In this document: in pieces, positions 1 through 9,300 of the stretch | Numbering within the stretch: position 1 is the first letter of the stretch | Layout of the letters: each line of letters starts with the position of its first letter | Source of the DNA: Mycolicibacterium cosmeticum | Lineage (GTDB): Bacteria; Actinomycetota; Actinomycetes; Mycobacteriales; Mycobacteriaceae | Direction: 5' to 3' | Assembly: GCF_000613185.1 (NCBI RefSeq) | Contig: NZ_CCBB010000003.1 | Coordinates: 372,001-436,000, forward strand | DNA length: 64,000 nucleotides | Position numbers and translations under genes: made by a program | Notes under the pieces: generated by a model | Told to the model about the DNA's origin: nothing | Databases searched by the model: none | What the model saw: the letters and a program-made list of their open reading frames with translations, nothing else

Positions 1-812
1 ATCGGCCGCCACAGCGGGTTGTCGGCGAAACCCGGGGTCAGCCGCGCCACCAGGTACACGCCGGCCTTCACCATCGCCGCGGCGTGCAGGTACGCGCTGA
101 CCGGGGTGGGGGCGGCCATGGCGCCGGGCAGCCAGAAGTGCAGCGGCACGATGGCTGATTTGGACAGCGCGCCGACGAGGATCAACACGATGCCCACCGA
201 GGCCGCGGTGCCGGTGGGCGGGGCGGCGACGAGTTCGGAGAGCAGGTAGGTGCCGGAAAGCTGGCCCAACACGATGATGCCCACCAGCATGGCCAGGCCG
301 CCGAACGTCGTCACCAGCAGCGCCTGGGTGGCGGCGCGCCGGCTGGTGGCCCGCTCCGCGTAGTGCCCGACCAGCAGGAAGGACAGCACGGTGGTGGTCT
401 CCCAGAAGATGTAGAGCACCAGCATGTTGTCGCTGACCACCAACCCGAACATGGCGCCGGAGAAGGCGACCAGTTCGGCGGCGAAGCTGGGCAGCCGCTT
501 CTCGGTGTGGCCGTCGTGATGGTGGAAGTAGCCCGCGCAATAGAAAAGGACGAGAGCACCGATACCCAGCACCAGCACGCTCATGATGGCGGCCAGCGAA
601 TCGAACCGCAGCGTGATGTCCATCGACAGCTCGGGCACCCACGGGAGGTGCAGCGTGGGGGTGTGGTCGTCGCCCGGCCAGTTCCGCACCACCCACACCA
701 GTGAGCCCAGCGGAACCAGCGACAGCGGGTAGAACGCCTGCCGGCCCCACTTGGCCACCAGGAGCGGCGCCAGCGCGGTGGCGACCGCGTGGGCGAGCAG
801 GACGGCGAGCAT
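1..812 (-). CDS. mnhA: Na+/H+ antiporter subunit A (MrpA/MnhA), 5' part
   Basis: Translation from an ATG at 812 runs without stop to the window edge, giving the first 270 residues; the C-terminus is outside. The protein is a chain of hydrophobic segments with the proton-channel signature of NuoL/MrpA proteins: an FWE segment near residue 140, then a TT-GG-AML segment, then KSA-VPLHFWLPGAMAAPTPVSA near residue 225. Members form the large subunit of the multisubunit Mrp sodium-proton antiporter in the cytoplasmic membrane. The early HLPWVPELSMDITLRFD segment fits MrpA better than NuoL. The other mrp subunits would lie to the left of the window, which I cannot see. Confidence 0.85.
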   Translation of the reverse strand, partial: MLAVLLAHAVATALAPLLVAKWGRQAFYPLSLVPLGSLVWVVRNWPGDDHTPTLHLPWVPELSMDITLRFDSLAAIMSVLVLGIGALVLFYCAGYFHHHDGHTEKRLPSFAAELVAFSGAMFGLVVSDNMLVLYIFWETTTVLSFLLVGHYAERATSRRAATQALLVTTFGGLAMLVGIIVLGQLSGTYLLSELVAAPPTGTAASVGIVLILVGALSKSAIVPLHFWLPGAMAAPTPVSAYLHAAAMVKAGVYLVARLTPGFADNPLWRP

Positions 813-874
813 GGCACTCCGATCGGGTTGGGTCGGGGTGTCAGCCAATTCGGCTATGGAACTTCAACTGACTT

Positions 875-900
875 TGTCGTAACGGCTATGTCGTAACCGC
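875..900. repeat. Short direct repeat in mnhA/monooxygenase intergenic region
   Basis: TGTCGTAACGGC (875-886) is followed by TGTCGTAACCGC (889-900), a 12-nt unit repeated with a 14-nt period in the divergent intergenic space. It could be a tandem regulator-binding site or chance. No partner protein can be assigned. Confidence 0.3.
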
Positions 901-958
901 CATTCTACGTGGGCGGTTGTGCCTACCATCAGCGTGCGCGACGAAGGAGCGAAAGCCC

Positions 959-2299
959 TTGGCGACCAATGGCGTTGTGGTGGTGGGTGCCGGCCCGACC
1001 GGTTTGATGCTGGCCTGCGAGCTGGCGCTGGGTGGGGCGCCGGTGCATGTCCTGGAAACCCGGACCTCGGTACCCAACGTCACCCGGGCCTTCGCCGTGC
1101 ATGCGCGCACGCTCGAACTGCTCGACGCGCGGGGGCTGGCCGCCGACTTGATACCGCACGGCGTGCCCGTGTACGAACTGGCCCCTCCGGGTGGCGCCAC
1201 CCTGGATCTGAGGGACCTGCCCACCCGGTTCGGGATGGTGTTGATCGTGCCGCAGAGCGGTACCGAGCATCTGCTGGAGCGGCGCGCCGCGCAGCTCGGG
1301 GTGACGGTGCGGCGCGGTGCCGAGGTGGTGGATCTGAATCAGCATCCCGGCGGGGTGACGGTCGGCCTGGCCGGCGGCGAGACCGTGCCGGCCGACTATG
1401 TGGTGGGTTGCGATGGTGCGCACAGCACGGTGCGCCGGCTGGCGGGCATCGATTTCGTCGGCAAGCAGTACCAGACCCATATCCTGCTGGCCGACGTCCG
1501 CCTCGGCGCGCCGCCGGGTGAGACGCTGTTCGCCAGCACCGGACCCGACGGTGTGGTGTTGTGTATCCCCTTCGGGGACGGCTGGTTTCGCGCCATCGCG
1601 TGGGACCGGCTGCGCGAGCAGGCGGCGCTGGACGAGCCGGTGACCGTGGCCGAGATCCGCGGCGCGTTCCGGCGCATCGCCGGGCACGACTTCGGGATGG
1701 GCGAGATGCGCTGGAGTTCACGGTTCCTCAGCGAGCGTCGGCAGGCGCGGCACTACCGGTCCGGCCGGGTGTTCCTGGCCGGCGATGCCGCGCACGTGCA
1801 TTCCCCGCTCGGCGGGCAGGGCATGAACACCGGGCTGGGCGACGCCGTCAACCTGGGCTGGAAGCTGGCCGCCGCGGTCCGCGGACAGGCACCCGGGTGG
1901 CTGCTGGACAGCTATGAGACCGAACGGCATCCGGTGGGCGAAGCGGTGCTGCAGCTGACCGACGCCTTCAACCAACTGGTCCTGGGCTCGTGGGCGACGC
2001 GGCATCTCCGCGCGCTGGCGGTCGCGACGGCGATCCGGTTCCCGCCCACCCGGCGGTTCGTGACCGGGCGGCTCAGCGGGATCGGGATCGCCTACCCGCG
2101 CGGCCGCTCGGACCATCGCCTGGTGGGCCGGCGGATGCCCGACGTGGATCTGCGCGACGGGAGGTTCGCGGTGGTCGAGGACCGCCCCGGATTGCCGCCC
2201 GCGGTCCTGGTCCGGCCGGACGGCTACGTCGCGTGGGCGGGGGAGCGGTCAGGGTTGCCGGCAGCGGCCGCGCGCTGGCATGCCGGGCTCGACGCCTGA
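959..2299 (+). CDS. FAD-dependent monooxygenase (UbiH/phenol hydroxylase-like)
   Basis: Predicted class A flavoprotein hydroxylase of 446 residues. The N-terminal FAD-binding GAGPTG lies at residues 10-15, the DG motif (GCDGAHSTVR) near residue 150, and the GD motif (LAGDAAHVHSPLGGQGMNTG) near residue 275. These are the three hallmarks of NAD(P)H-dependent aromatic hydroxylases. I chose TTG at 959 because AAGGAG at 944-949 sits 9 nt upstream and the protein then begins directly before the Rossmann strand. A longer in-frame reading from 917 adds only low-complexity residues. The C-terminal thioredoxin-like domain of phenol hydroxylases appears reduced. The substrate is unknown. The 3' end overlaps the convergent DUF1707 gene by 51 bp. 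Confidence 0.85.
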   Translation: MATNGVVVVGAGPTGLMLACELALGGAPVHVLETRTSVPNVTRAFAVHARTLELLDARGLAADLIPHGVPVYELAPPGGATLDLRDLPTRFGMVLIVPQSGTEHLLERRAAQLGVTVRRGAEVVDLNQHPGGVTVGLAGGETVPADYVVGCDGAHSTVRRLAGIDFVGKQYQTHILLADVRLGAPPGETLFASTGPDGVVLCIPFGDGWFRAIAWDRLREQAALDEPVTVAEIRGAFRRIAGHDFGMGEMRWSSRFLSERRQARHYRSGRVFLAGDAAHVHSPLGGQGMNTGLGDAVNLGWKLAAAVRGQAPGWLLDSYETERHPVGEAVLQLTDAFNQLVLGSWATRHLRALAVATAIRFPPTRRFVTGRLSGIGIAYPRGRSDHRLVGRRMPDVDLRDGRFAVVEDRPGLPPAVLVRPDGYVAWAGERSGLPAAAARWHAGLDA

Positions 2300-2698
2300 C
2301 ACCAGCGCCGCCGACACCGGCACGATGTGCGAGGCGACGCCCAGGCCCCAGCCGAGAATCGGCCACACCGGCCAGAAGTACCACTGGCCCGCCGCCAGTC
2401 CGACGGTCAGCCAGATGGCCAACATGAGGACCGACCCGGCCAGGTAGGCGCCGAGGTGGATCCGCATGCCCAGCCGCGCGGCGCGGTGCCGGGCGGCCCG
2501 GCGGCGCGGATCGGCCCCGCGGAGCCGGGCGGTCGGCAGGTCGGCGGTCACCGAGCGCAGTTCGTCGGTGGTGTGCGCGGCGAAGGCCAGCCGTAGCCGC
2601 TCTTCGTAGTCGGTCATGGGCAGGTAGCCCTGCGTCAGGGCCAGGCCGAGATCGTCGGCGGTGCGGGCACGTTCCTGATCGCCTACCAAGGTGGCCAT
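2249..2698 (-). CDS. DUF1707 / 2TM domain membrane protein
   Basis: 149 residues starting at ATG 2698. The first ~55 residues (DQERARTADDLGLALTQGYL, then TDYEERL) match the SHOCT-like DUF1707 domain common in actinobacteria. A basic linker and two hydrophobic helices near residues 85-130 follow, the '2TM' domain. The role of this family is not established. The 3' end overlaps the monooxygenase gene on the other strand. Confidence 0.8.
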   Translation of the reverse strand: MATLVGDQERARTADDLGLALTQGYLPMTDYEERLRLAFAAHTTDELRSVTADLPTARLRGADPRRRAARHRAARLGMRIHLGAYLAGSVLMLAIWLTVGLAAGQWYFWPVWPILGWGLGVASHIVPVSAALVSGVEPGMPARGRCRQP

Positions 2699-2827
2699 GG
2701 TGTCCTCGAATCTAGTCAGTGGCTAGTTTCACTATCGCACGCAGAACTTGTCACCGTCAAGATAAGTTGTGCCCGCGAGGTGCGAGCCGGCTGACCGGCC
2801 GGCAGCCCCTCCGGTCGACGCCGTCCG

Positions 2828-2833
2828 TAAGCT
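2828..2833 (+). promoter_or_regulatory. Candidate -10 box of SRPBCC gene
   Basis: TAAGCT fits the actinobacterial -10 pattern TANNNT and ends 7 nt before the GTG at 2841. That spacing would start the transcript at the initiation codon (leaderless mRNA). No convincing -35 is visible. Confidence 0.4.
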
Positions 2834-2840
2834 GTTGGCC

Positions 2841-3278
2841 GTGAACACGATTGTCTCCGCGAGCCGGGATATCGCGGCCCCCGCCGCCACGCTCTTCGAG
2901 CTGATCGCCGACCCGGCACAGCAGCCCCGCTGGGACGGCAACGACAATCTCGCCGACGCGCCCGCGGGCCAGCGCGTGCACGCCGTCGGCGACGTGTTCC
3001 GGATGAACATCACGACGGGCGCCGTGCGGGTCAACCGGATCGTCGAATTCGAAGAGGGCAGGCGCATCGCCTGGCTGCCGTCCGAGGAGGGCAAGGAGCC
3101 TCCCGGTCACCTGTGGCGGTGGGAGCTGGAACCGATCGACGAGGCCACCACCCGCGTCACCCACACCTACGACTGGACCCGGCTGACCGACGAGAAGCGG
3201 ATGGTCCGGGCTCGGGCGACCACGTCCGACAAACTCCTGGCATCGATCGACCGGCTGGCCGCGATCAGCGCGCCGTAG
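2841..3278 (+). CDS. SRPBCC family protein (polyketide cyclase/START-like)
   Basis: 145 residues from GTG 2841. The opening SRDIAAPAATLFELIADPAQQPRWDG and the later RWELEPIDEATTRVTHTYDW pattern are typical of the Bet-v1/SRPBCC ligand-binding fold. The start is preferred because it leaves two residues before the first strand and has a leaderless-type -10 just upstream; the longer frame from 2769 is not family-like. The ligand is unknown. The gene lies just upstream of the palindrome at 3284 and need not belong to the biosynthetic operon. Confidence 0.8.
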   Translation: MNTIVSASRDIAAPAATLFELIADPAQQPRWDGNDNLADAPAGQRVHAVGDVFRMNITTGAVRVNRIVEFEEGRRIAWLPSEEGKEPPGHLWRWELEPIDEATTRVTHTYDWTRLTDEKRMVRARATTSDKLLASIDRLAAISAP

Positions 3279-3283
3279 CGATT

Positions 3284-3301
3284 CGAGTAGTCCACTACGC
3301 G
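3284..3301. promoter_or_regulatory. Imperfect 18-bp palindrome, operator 1
   Basis: CGAGTAGTCCACTACGCG lies 56 nt before the small ORF at 3358 and about 300 nt before the dikinase gene. The same box, in perfect form, occurs upstream of the metalloprotease gene (18639-18656). The two sites also share four flanking bases (GATT) on one side. Two dyads of this quality at two promoter regions are best read as sites for one dimeric regulator, which is not identifiable here. Confidence 0.6.
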
Positions 3302-3357
3302 TTCCCGCTCGGCGGTGGAACCGCAGTCTGTACTGCAACCACCACGAGGGGAACGAA

Positions 3358-3444
3358 ATGACGAGCACTCCGCGTGCCCTGATCCGACCGCGTTTCCGCA
3401 TTCGGCAAACGCCGTCACCCGCTGCCGCACGGGCAATGGCCTGA
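3358..3444 (+). CDS. Small arginine-rich ORF, possible leader peptide
   Basis: A 28-codon reading frame with ATG at 3358 preceded by GAGGGGAA at a suitable distance. The product contains six arginines, five of them in the RPRFRIR-type stretch near residues 6-16. It lies between palindrome 1 and the dikinase gene and is followed by short dyads (AACGG/CCGTT at 3460-3474). It may be an upstream ORF tuning the operon or may simply be untranslated leader. The good ribosome-binding site is the only positive evidence. Confidence 0.35.
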   Translation: MTSTPRALIRPRFRIRQTPSPAAARAMA

Positions 3445-3597
3445 CGAGCTAACGGCGATAACGGCGGAACCGTTCTTCATCCCCTTTGAAATGGGAATTA
3501 CGGGCTCCAAGATTTCGCCAAGACGGATTGTGTTTTCTCAGCTCGCGATTGACTGGTCGCGCCGACCCATATCCCCCTCCGTCACCCGAGGACCGCG
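3445..3597 (+). other. Leader region of the biosynthetic operon, relatively AT-rich
   Basis: The stretch between the small ORF and the dikinase start contains the 5-bp dyad at 3460-3474 and is less G+C-rich than its surroundings, as are the first ~500 bp of the dikinase gene. No RNA family is recognised. It is presumably 5' untranslated leader. Confidence 0.4.
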
Positions 3598-6312
3598 ATG
3601 CCACTGCTCATCACCGATCAGGCACCCGGTGACCGGGTGCGCGCGATGGCCGGCGGCAAGGCGCAGAACCTCTTCGAGCTGTCCCGTTCCGGCTTCCCGG
3701 TGCCGACGTGGGCGGTGTTGGGCACCGACGCGTTCCGGCTCGCGATCGACGCGGCGGGGGTGCGGCTGAGCACGGCGCCGATGGCGTTGTCCGAGCGGGT
3801 TGCCGAGGCCGCGTACGCCGAATCCGCGATACGCGAATTGGTCATGCCCGCGCAGATCCGGGAAGCCATTCTCGGTGCACTCGAATACACCGGAAACGGA
3901 AATGTCGCGGTGCGCTCCTCGGGCTGCCAAGAGGACGGCGCGGCGAATTCCTTTGCCGGATTATTCGACACCGTTCTCAATGTGACGGGAATCGATGCCG
4001 CCGAGGCAGCGGTCCGCCGTTGCTGGGCCTCCGCATTCTCCCGACGCGCCGCGCAATATCGGCATCTGCGCGGAATCGACACCGCCGATATCGCCCTGGC
4101 CGTCATCGTGCAGCGGTTGGTGCTGCCCCGGACCAGCGGCGTGATGTTCACCGCCGACCCGGTGACAGGTACGCCGGACCGAATCGTCATCAACGCCGTG
4201 CACGGGCTCGGTGAGGGACTGGTCTCGGGGGCGGTCGACTCCGACGCCGTCGTCGTCGCCAAGCACAGCGGAGCGGTCCTCGAAGAGACCACCGCCACCA
4301 AGTCGCAGATGATCCTGCCCGGCGCGGGCGGCGGTGTCCGCACCGCCGAGGTGCCGGCCGACCGCCAGCGGGTGCACCTCGTCGACCCCGGGCTACGGTC
4401 GGCGCTGACCGAACTCGGGATGCGGTTGGAGCGCCATTTCGGCACACCCCAGGACATCGAATGGGCGGTCGACGAGGACGGCCGCACCTGGATCCTGCAG
4501 TCCCGCCCGATCACCACCCTGGGCGGTCGAACTGCTGAGGGCCCAGAGCATTTCGGCGAGGACGTCGACCCCGGAGCGGTCCGGATCTGGGACAACTCGA
4601 ACATCATCGAGAGCTTCGCCGGCGTCACCTCGCCGCTGACCTTCACCACCGCCCGCACGCTCTACGCCGACGTCTACCGCGAGTACGCGCGCAGCCTGAA
4701 AGTGCCACCGGCACAACTGGACCAGATGCAGGCGTGGCTGCCGGTGATGCTCGGCCAATTCCACGGCCACGTCTACTACAACCTGCTGCACTGGTACCGC
4801 ATGGTGGGCATTGCCCCCGGCTACCCGCTGAACCGCCGGGTGCTGGAGGTCGCGCTCGGCGTCGGTGAACCGCTGGACGCCGCGACGGCGCGGCGGCTGA
4901 AACCGTTCACCTTCACCAGCACCGGCGCCACGATCGTGCACCGGGCCCGCACCACGCTGACCTATGCCCGGCGGTTCCACGCCATCGACGACCTGGTGCG
5001 CGAATTCGACCGCAAATTCCATGATTTCGTCACCCGGCACGGACTGGCCGACGTCTCCGAGCTGGACGGGCCGCAGGCCTACCGGAAATTCCGCCACATC
5101 CACGACGAGGTCGCCTCGATCTGGGGACCGATGATGGTGCTGGACGCCGTGCTGCTGACCTCGGTCGGTCTGCTCGCGGTGCTGACGAAGGCGTTCCTGC
5201 CGAACGCCCCGGAATGGTTCGGCTTCGCGATCGTCAATCCCGGCACCGACGTGGTGTCCATCGAACCGGCCCGGGCGCTCGCCGACATCGCCGCGTTCGC
5301 GCACAGCGCGCCCGAATTGTGGGCCTTCATCGATGCGGCCGACCCGGCCACCGCCTACCCGCAATTGGTGGAGTACGCCGAGGACGACCCCGGCTCCGCC
5401 TGGCAGCTGCTGCTCGGCAAGATCGACGACTACATCGACCGGTTCGGGTACCGCTGCCTGGACGAACTCAAGCTCGAAGCACCGGATCTGCGCCAGGATC
5501 CATCCGGCATCTTCCACATGCTGCGGATGGCCGCTCCCGAGGGCGCCGACCGCCCGAACGACGCCGCACAGGCGTATCTCGACGCGCACCTGCACGGCCC
5601 GCGCCGCAGGATCTTCGACGCGCTGCGCGGCAAGATCCAGCGCGCGGCCACCCACCGCGAGCACCTGCGGTTCGCCCGCACCCAAGGTTTCGGGATCCTG
5701 AAATCACTGGTCGCGGTGATGGCGCGGGACCTGCAGCAGCGCGGCATCGTCGACACCACCGGCGACGTCTTCCAACTGACCCGCGACGAGCTGTTCGGGC
5801 TCTACGACGGTTCGACCACCCGGGCGCAGGCACGGGCGGCCATCGCCCGGCGCACGGCCCTGGAGCCGGGATACCGGGAACTGAAGGCCCCGCCCCGGTT
5901 CGTCACGACCGGATCCGGCTATACCGCGGCCGAATTGGCCGGCGCGGGCTGGCGGCGCAGGGATGCCGTGGCCGAGGCGACGGCGGGCACGGTGCTGACC
6001 GGGACCCCGTCGAGTCCCGGGGTGGTGACCGGGCGCGCGGTCGTGGTGGAACGACCGGAGGACTTCTCCAGCGGCATCCTGGTGGCCTACCGCACCGACC
6101 CGGGCTGGGTGGCGGCGCTGCCGTTCGCCTCGGCCCTGCTCATCGAACGCGCGTCTCCGCTGACGCATGTCGCGATCATCGCCCGCGAGTTGGGGGTGCC
6201 CACCGTGGTGCAGATCGACGGCCTGACCGATCTCGTGCGCACCGGCATGACCGTCAGCGTGGACGGCGCGGCCGGCAGCGTCACCCTGCTGCAGGAGCGC
6301 TCCGATGTCTGA
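3598..6312 (+). CDS. PEP synthase/rifampicin-phosphotransferase-like dikinase
   Basis: 904 residues. The N-terminal PPDK-type ATP-binding domain (~1-310) shows GGKAQNL, AVRSSGCQEDGAANSFAG, QRLVLPRTSGVMFTADPVTG and ILQSRPITTL. A long unique middle region follows. The C-terminal swivelling phosphohistidine domain (~800-895) contains SPLTHVAIIARELGVP with the presumed carrier His857. The PEP-binding TIM barrel of true PEP synthase is missing, as in rifampicin phosphotransferase, which transfers the beta-phosphate of ATP to an acceptor hydroxyl. I infer phosphorylation of a pathway intermediate. The gene begins the tight operon and overlaps the next gene by 8 bp. Unusually A/T-ending codons near its 5' end hint at acquisition. 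Confidence 0.85.
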   Translation: MPLLITDQAPGDRVRAMAGGKAQNLFELSRSGFPVPTWAVLGTDAFRLAIDAAGVRLSTAPMALSERVAEAAYAESAIRELVMPAQIREAILGALEYTGNGNVAVRSSGCQEDGAANSFAGLFDTVLNVTGIDAAEAAVRRCWASAFSRRAAQYRHLRGIDTADIALAVIVQRLVLPRTSGVMFTADPVTGTPDRIVINAVHGLGEGLVSGAVDSDAVVVAKHSGAVLEETTATKSQMILPGAGGGVRTAEVPADRQRVHLVDPGLRSALTELGMRLERHFGTPQDIEWAVDEDGRTWILQSRPITTLGGRTAEGPEHFGEDVDPGAVRIWDNSNIIESFAGVTSPLTFTTARTLYADVYREYARSLKVPPAQLDQMQAWLPVMLGQFHGHVYYNLLHWYRMVGIAPGYPLNRRVLEVALGVGEPLDAATARRLKPFTFTSTGATIVHRARTTLTYARRFHAIDDLVREFDRKFHDFVTRHGLADVSELDGPQAYRKFRHIHDEVASIWGPMMVLDAVLLTSVGLLAVLTKAFLPNAPEWFGFAIVNPGTDVVSIEPARALADIAAFAHSAPELWAFIDAADPATAYPQLVEYAEDDPGSAWQLLLGKIDDYIDRFGYRCLDELKLEAPDLRQDPSGIFHMLRMAAPEGADRPNDAAQAYLDAHLHGPRRRIFDALRGKIQRAATHREHLRFARTQGFGILKSLVAVMARDLQQRGIVDTTGDVFQLTRDELFGLYDGSTTRAQARAAIARRTALEPGYRELKAPPRFVTTGSGYTAAELAGAGWRRRDAVAEATAGTVLTGTPSSPGVVTGRAVVVERPEDFSSGILVAYRTDPGWVAALPFASALLIERASPLTHVAIIARELGVPTVVQIDGLTDLVRTGMTVSVDGAAGSVTLLQERSDV

Positions 6313-9300
6313 GGTGCAGGCCATCCGCGGCTGGCTGGACACGCCCAGCGCCGACACCGGTGTGCACCTGGCGGACGACGACGGCTGGGACTATCTGCCG
6401 TATTCGGCGCTGGCCGAACAGGTTCGGCGGATCGCCGGACTGCTGGTGGATCGCGGCGTCGGCGCCGGGCACACCGTGTGCGTCCTGATGCCCACCTCAC
6501 ATCTGTGCCTGGCGGCGATGTTCGCGGTGACGGCCGCGGGTGCGACGCTGACACCGGTCGCACCGCCACTGTTCCACGACACCGACCAGTACCTGCGGCA
6601 TCTGCGCGGAATCTTGCAGAGTTCGCAGGCGCACACCGTGATCACCTGCTCGGCATTCGCCGGGGTCGTCGCGCAGGCGGCGGACGGCCCGGCCCGGATC
6701 GTGCTCGACGACACCCCCGACGGTGCGCCGCTGACCGATCTGGGCGATCCGGGTGCCGATGTGCTGCTGCAGATGACCTCCGGGTCGACCGGCCGGCCCC
6801 GCGGGGCACGGATCAGCTGGCGCAATCTGGCGGTCAACCTGGACGCCATCGACGCGGTGTGCCATCTGACCGCCGGTGACGCCACCGCGTCGTGGCTGCC
6901 GCTCTACCACGATATGGGGTTGATAGGCACCGTCTTTCAAGCGGTCACCCGGCAGCGCGGGCTACACCTGATGCGGCCGGACCAGTTCATCCGGGACCCG
7001 GGGCGCTGGTTGCGCGCGGCCGTCGAGACCGGACACACCGTGTCGCCCCCGTTCGGGCTGGCCTACACCGGCCGGCGGCTCACACCGGCCGACATCGACG
7101 ACCTGGACCTGTCGCGGTTGCGCACCATCGTGGTCGGGGCCGAACCGATCGATCCCGACGCCCTGCGCGCGTTCACCGAACTGACGGCGCCCCTGGGCTT
7201 TTCCCCGCGCGCCTTCCTGCCGTCCTACGGCCTGGCCGAGGCCACCCTGATCGCCACCGCGCACCGGCTGGGCGAACCGCTGCGGACGGTGCGCATCGAC
7301 AAAGCCGCGCTGCGACACGGCAAGCCGGTGCCGGTGGCCGAGCACGGCGCGCAGGTCGTTTCCGTGGGTGCACCGATCCCGGGACACCGGGTACGGATCG
7401 AGGGCGCCGCCGCCGACGGCGAACTCGGTGAGATCGTGCTGTCCGGGGACTCGGTCTTCGGGGGATACCGCGGTGACCCGGACAGCACGACCCGCCGCAT
7501 CGGCGACGAATTGCACACCGGCGACGCCGGATTCCTGCTCAACGGGCAGCTCTACGTGCTCGGGCGGATGGGCACCAGCCTCAAGGTCAACGGCCGCACC
7601 GTGTTCGCCGAGGACCTCGACGTCACCGGCCGGGCGGTGGCCGTCGCGGTCAACGAGGGAGACCGGCCCGCGGTGGCGATGTTCGTCGAACAACCGTGCC
7701 GCACCCCGATTCCCGCGCTGCGCTCCGCGCTGGCCGCGCAGGTCGGTGCCGACACCCCGGTGTGGTTCGTCGGCGTGCCCCGCGGCGGGCTGGCCCGCAC
7801 CTCCAGCGGCAAGCCGCGCCGCTCCCATATGTGGCAGCAGTGGCGATCGGGTCGGCTGGCCGGCGCCGAACTGCTGTCGGCGCCCGGGCCGGGTCCGCTG
7901 GACACGGTCCGGGCATTGTTCGACAAGGCACGCGAACACGCGGTGATCCCGGACGACGCGACGGTGCATTTCGAGGGCTCCCTGGCCGAGGGCTTCGGCA
8001 ACGACGGCTCCGATATCGATCTGCTCCTGCTGCTGCCCGGCGCCGGCGCGGAAGCCGTGATGCCGACCGTGTTGTTCATCGACGGTCACCGGGTGGAGAT
8101 CCGGGCCCAGTCACACGCGCAGGTCCGCAAGCGCCTGCACCAGATCCGGCGTGCCCTGGACACCGGCGCGCCGGTCACCGAGGACGTGCTGAACCGGGTG
8201 CAGCGCTTCCTGCGCGGCACCGTGCTGCGCACCGGTCCGGGATACGGGGACCTGCGCGACATCGTGAGCTATCCCGAGTTGACCGGCCTGCTGTCGCGGT
8301 GGTGGCAGCGCCGCGCCGACCACTGCCTTCGGCACGGCGCCGCGCTGGCCCTGCTGGGCGGGCCCACCGACACCGAGGCGGTGGCCTGGGCGCGCGAAGG
8401 CCTGACCCAGACCATGAAGGCGTTCCTGGCCCGGCACGGTGAGGGCTACCTGGAAGTCAAATGGCTGCCGCTGCAGATCGACCGGCTGCGCCGATCCGGG
8501 GCCGACACCGCACTGCTGGACGAGTACCAGCGGTTGGCGGCCGCCCCAACCGTGGCGGGCGCGCTCGCACTGGCCGCCCGGCTGGGCGGGCCGGCCGTCG
8601 CCTTGGACCCGCACGATGTGGTGCTGAAGAAGGTCCCGCACGTCACCACCTGGCCGATCCGCTCGGCCACCCATGTGGTGCGCGGCAAGTCGGACCTGTT
8701 CGTGCTGTCGCCGGCGTGCGCGCAGTCCTGGCGTCAGGTGGTGTTCGGGCAGACGCTGGCGCAGACCGCCGCCGCGCCGGCGCACCTCCGGTTGTTCGTC
8801 CGGCACGGGTTCGTCGCGCTGCACTGGCGCGGCGCCGGCACCATCAAACCCGTTGCCGCGATGTGTGACCCGGTTCGGCCGCTGACCCCGCCGCCGTCGG
8901 TGCGGCGGCCGGTGCTCACCATCGACGGTGCGCCGGCCGACGGCGACATCGCCAGGTCGGCCCTGCCGCCCAAGGCCTTCGCGGAGGCCGCGAGCGCGCT
9001 GGTGCTGGCCAACATGGTGCTGGAGAACGCACGCGAGGACTTCGACGGTGCGGTCAAGGACGGGCAATGGCAGGTGGCCGCCCTGTGCGGCCGGCGCATC
9101 GTCACCATGGCGGTCCGGATCCTGGCCAGCGCGTGGGGTGTCACCCCCTTGCCGGGGGATCCGGTGCTGCTGTCCGACCTGGACACGCTGGTACCGGAGC
9201 ATCCGCGACTGGCCGCCCACGCCCGTCGACTGGCCGGGTGTTCGATCGGCGACCAGGACGACGCGGCCCGCCTGCAGGCCGACCTGGACCGGCTCGTCGC

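Noticed and set aside
917..958. Upstream extension of the FAD monooxygenase
   Set aside because: The 14 extra residues are not family-like and AAGGAG points to TTG 959.
4393..5685. 430-codon minus-strand frame opposite the dikinase gene
   Set aside because: Shadow of the dikinase coding sequence, no family similarity.
5214..6488. 424-codon + strand frame overlapping the end of the dikinase gene
   Set aside because: Arg/Gly/Ala-rich out-of-frame reading of two real genes.
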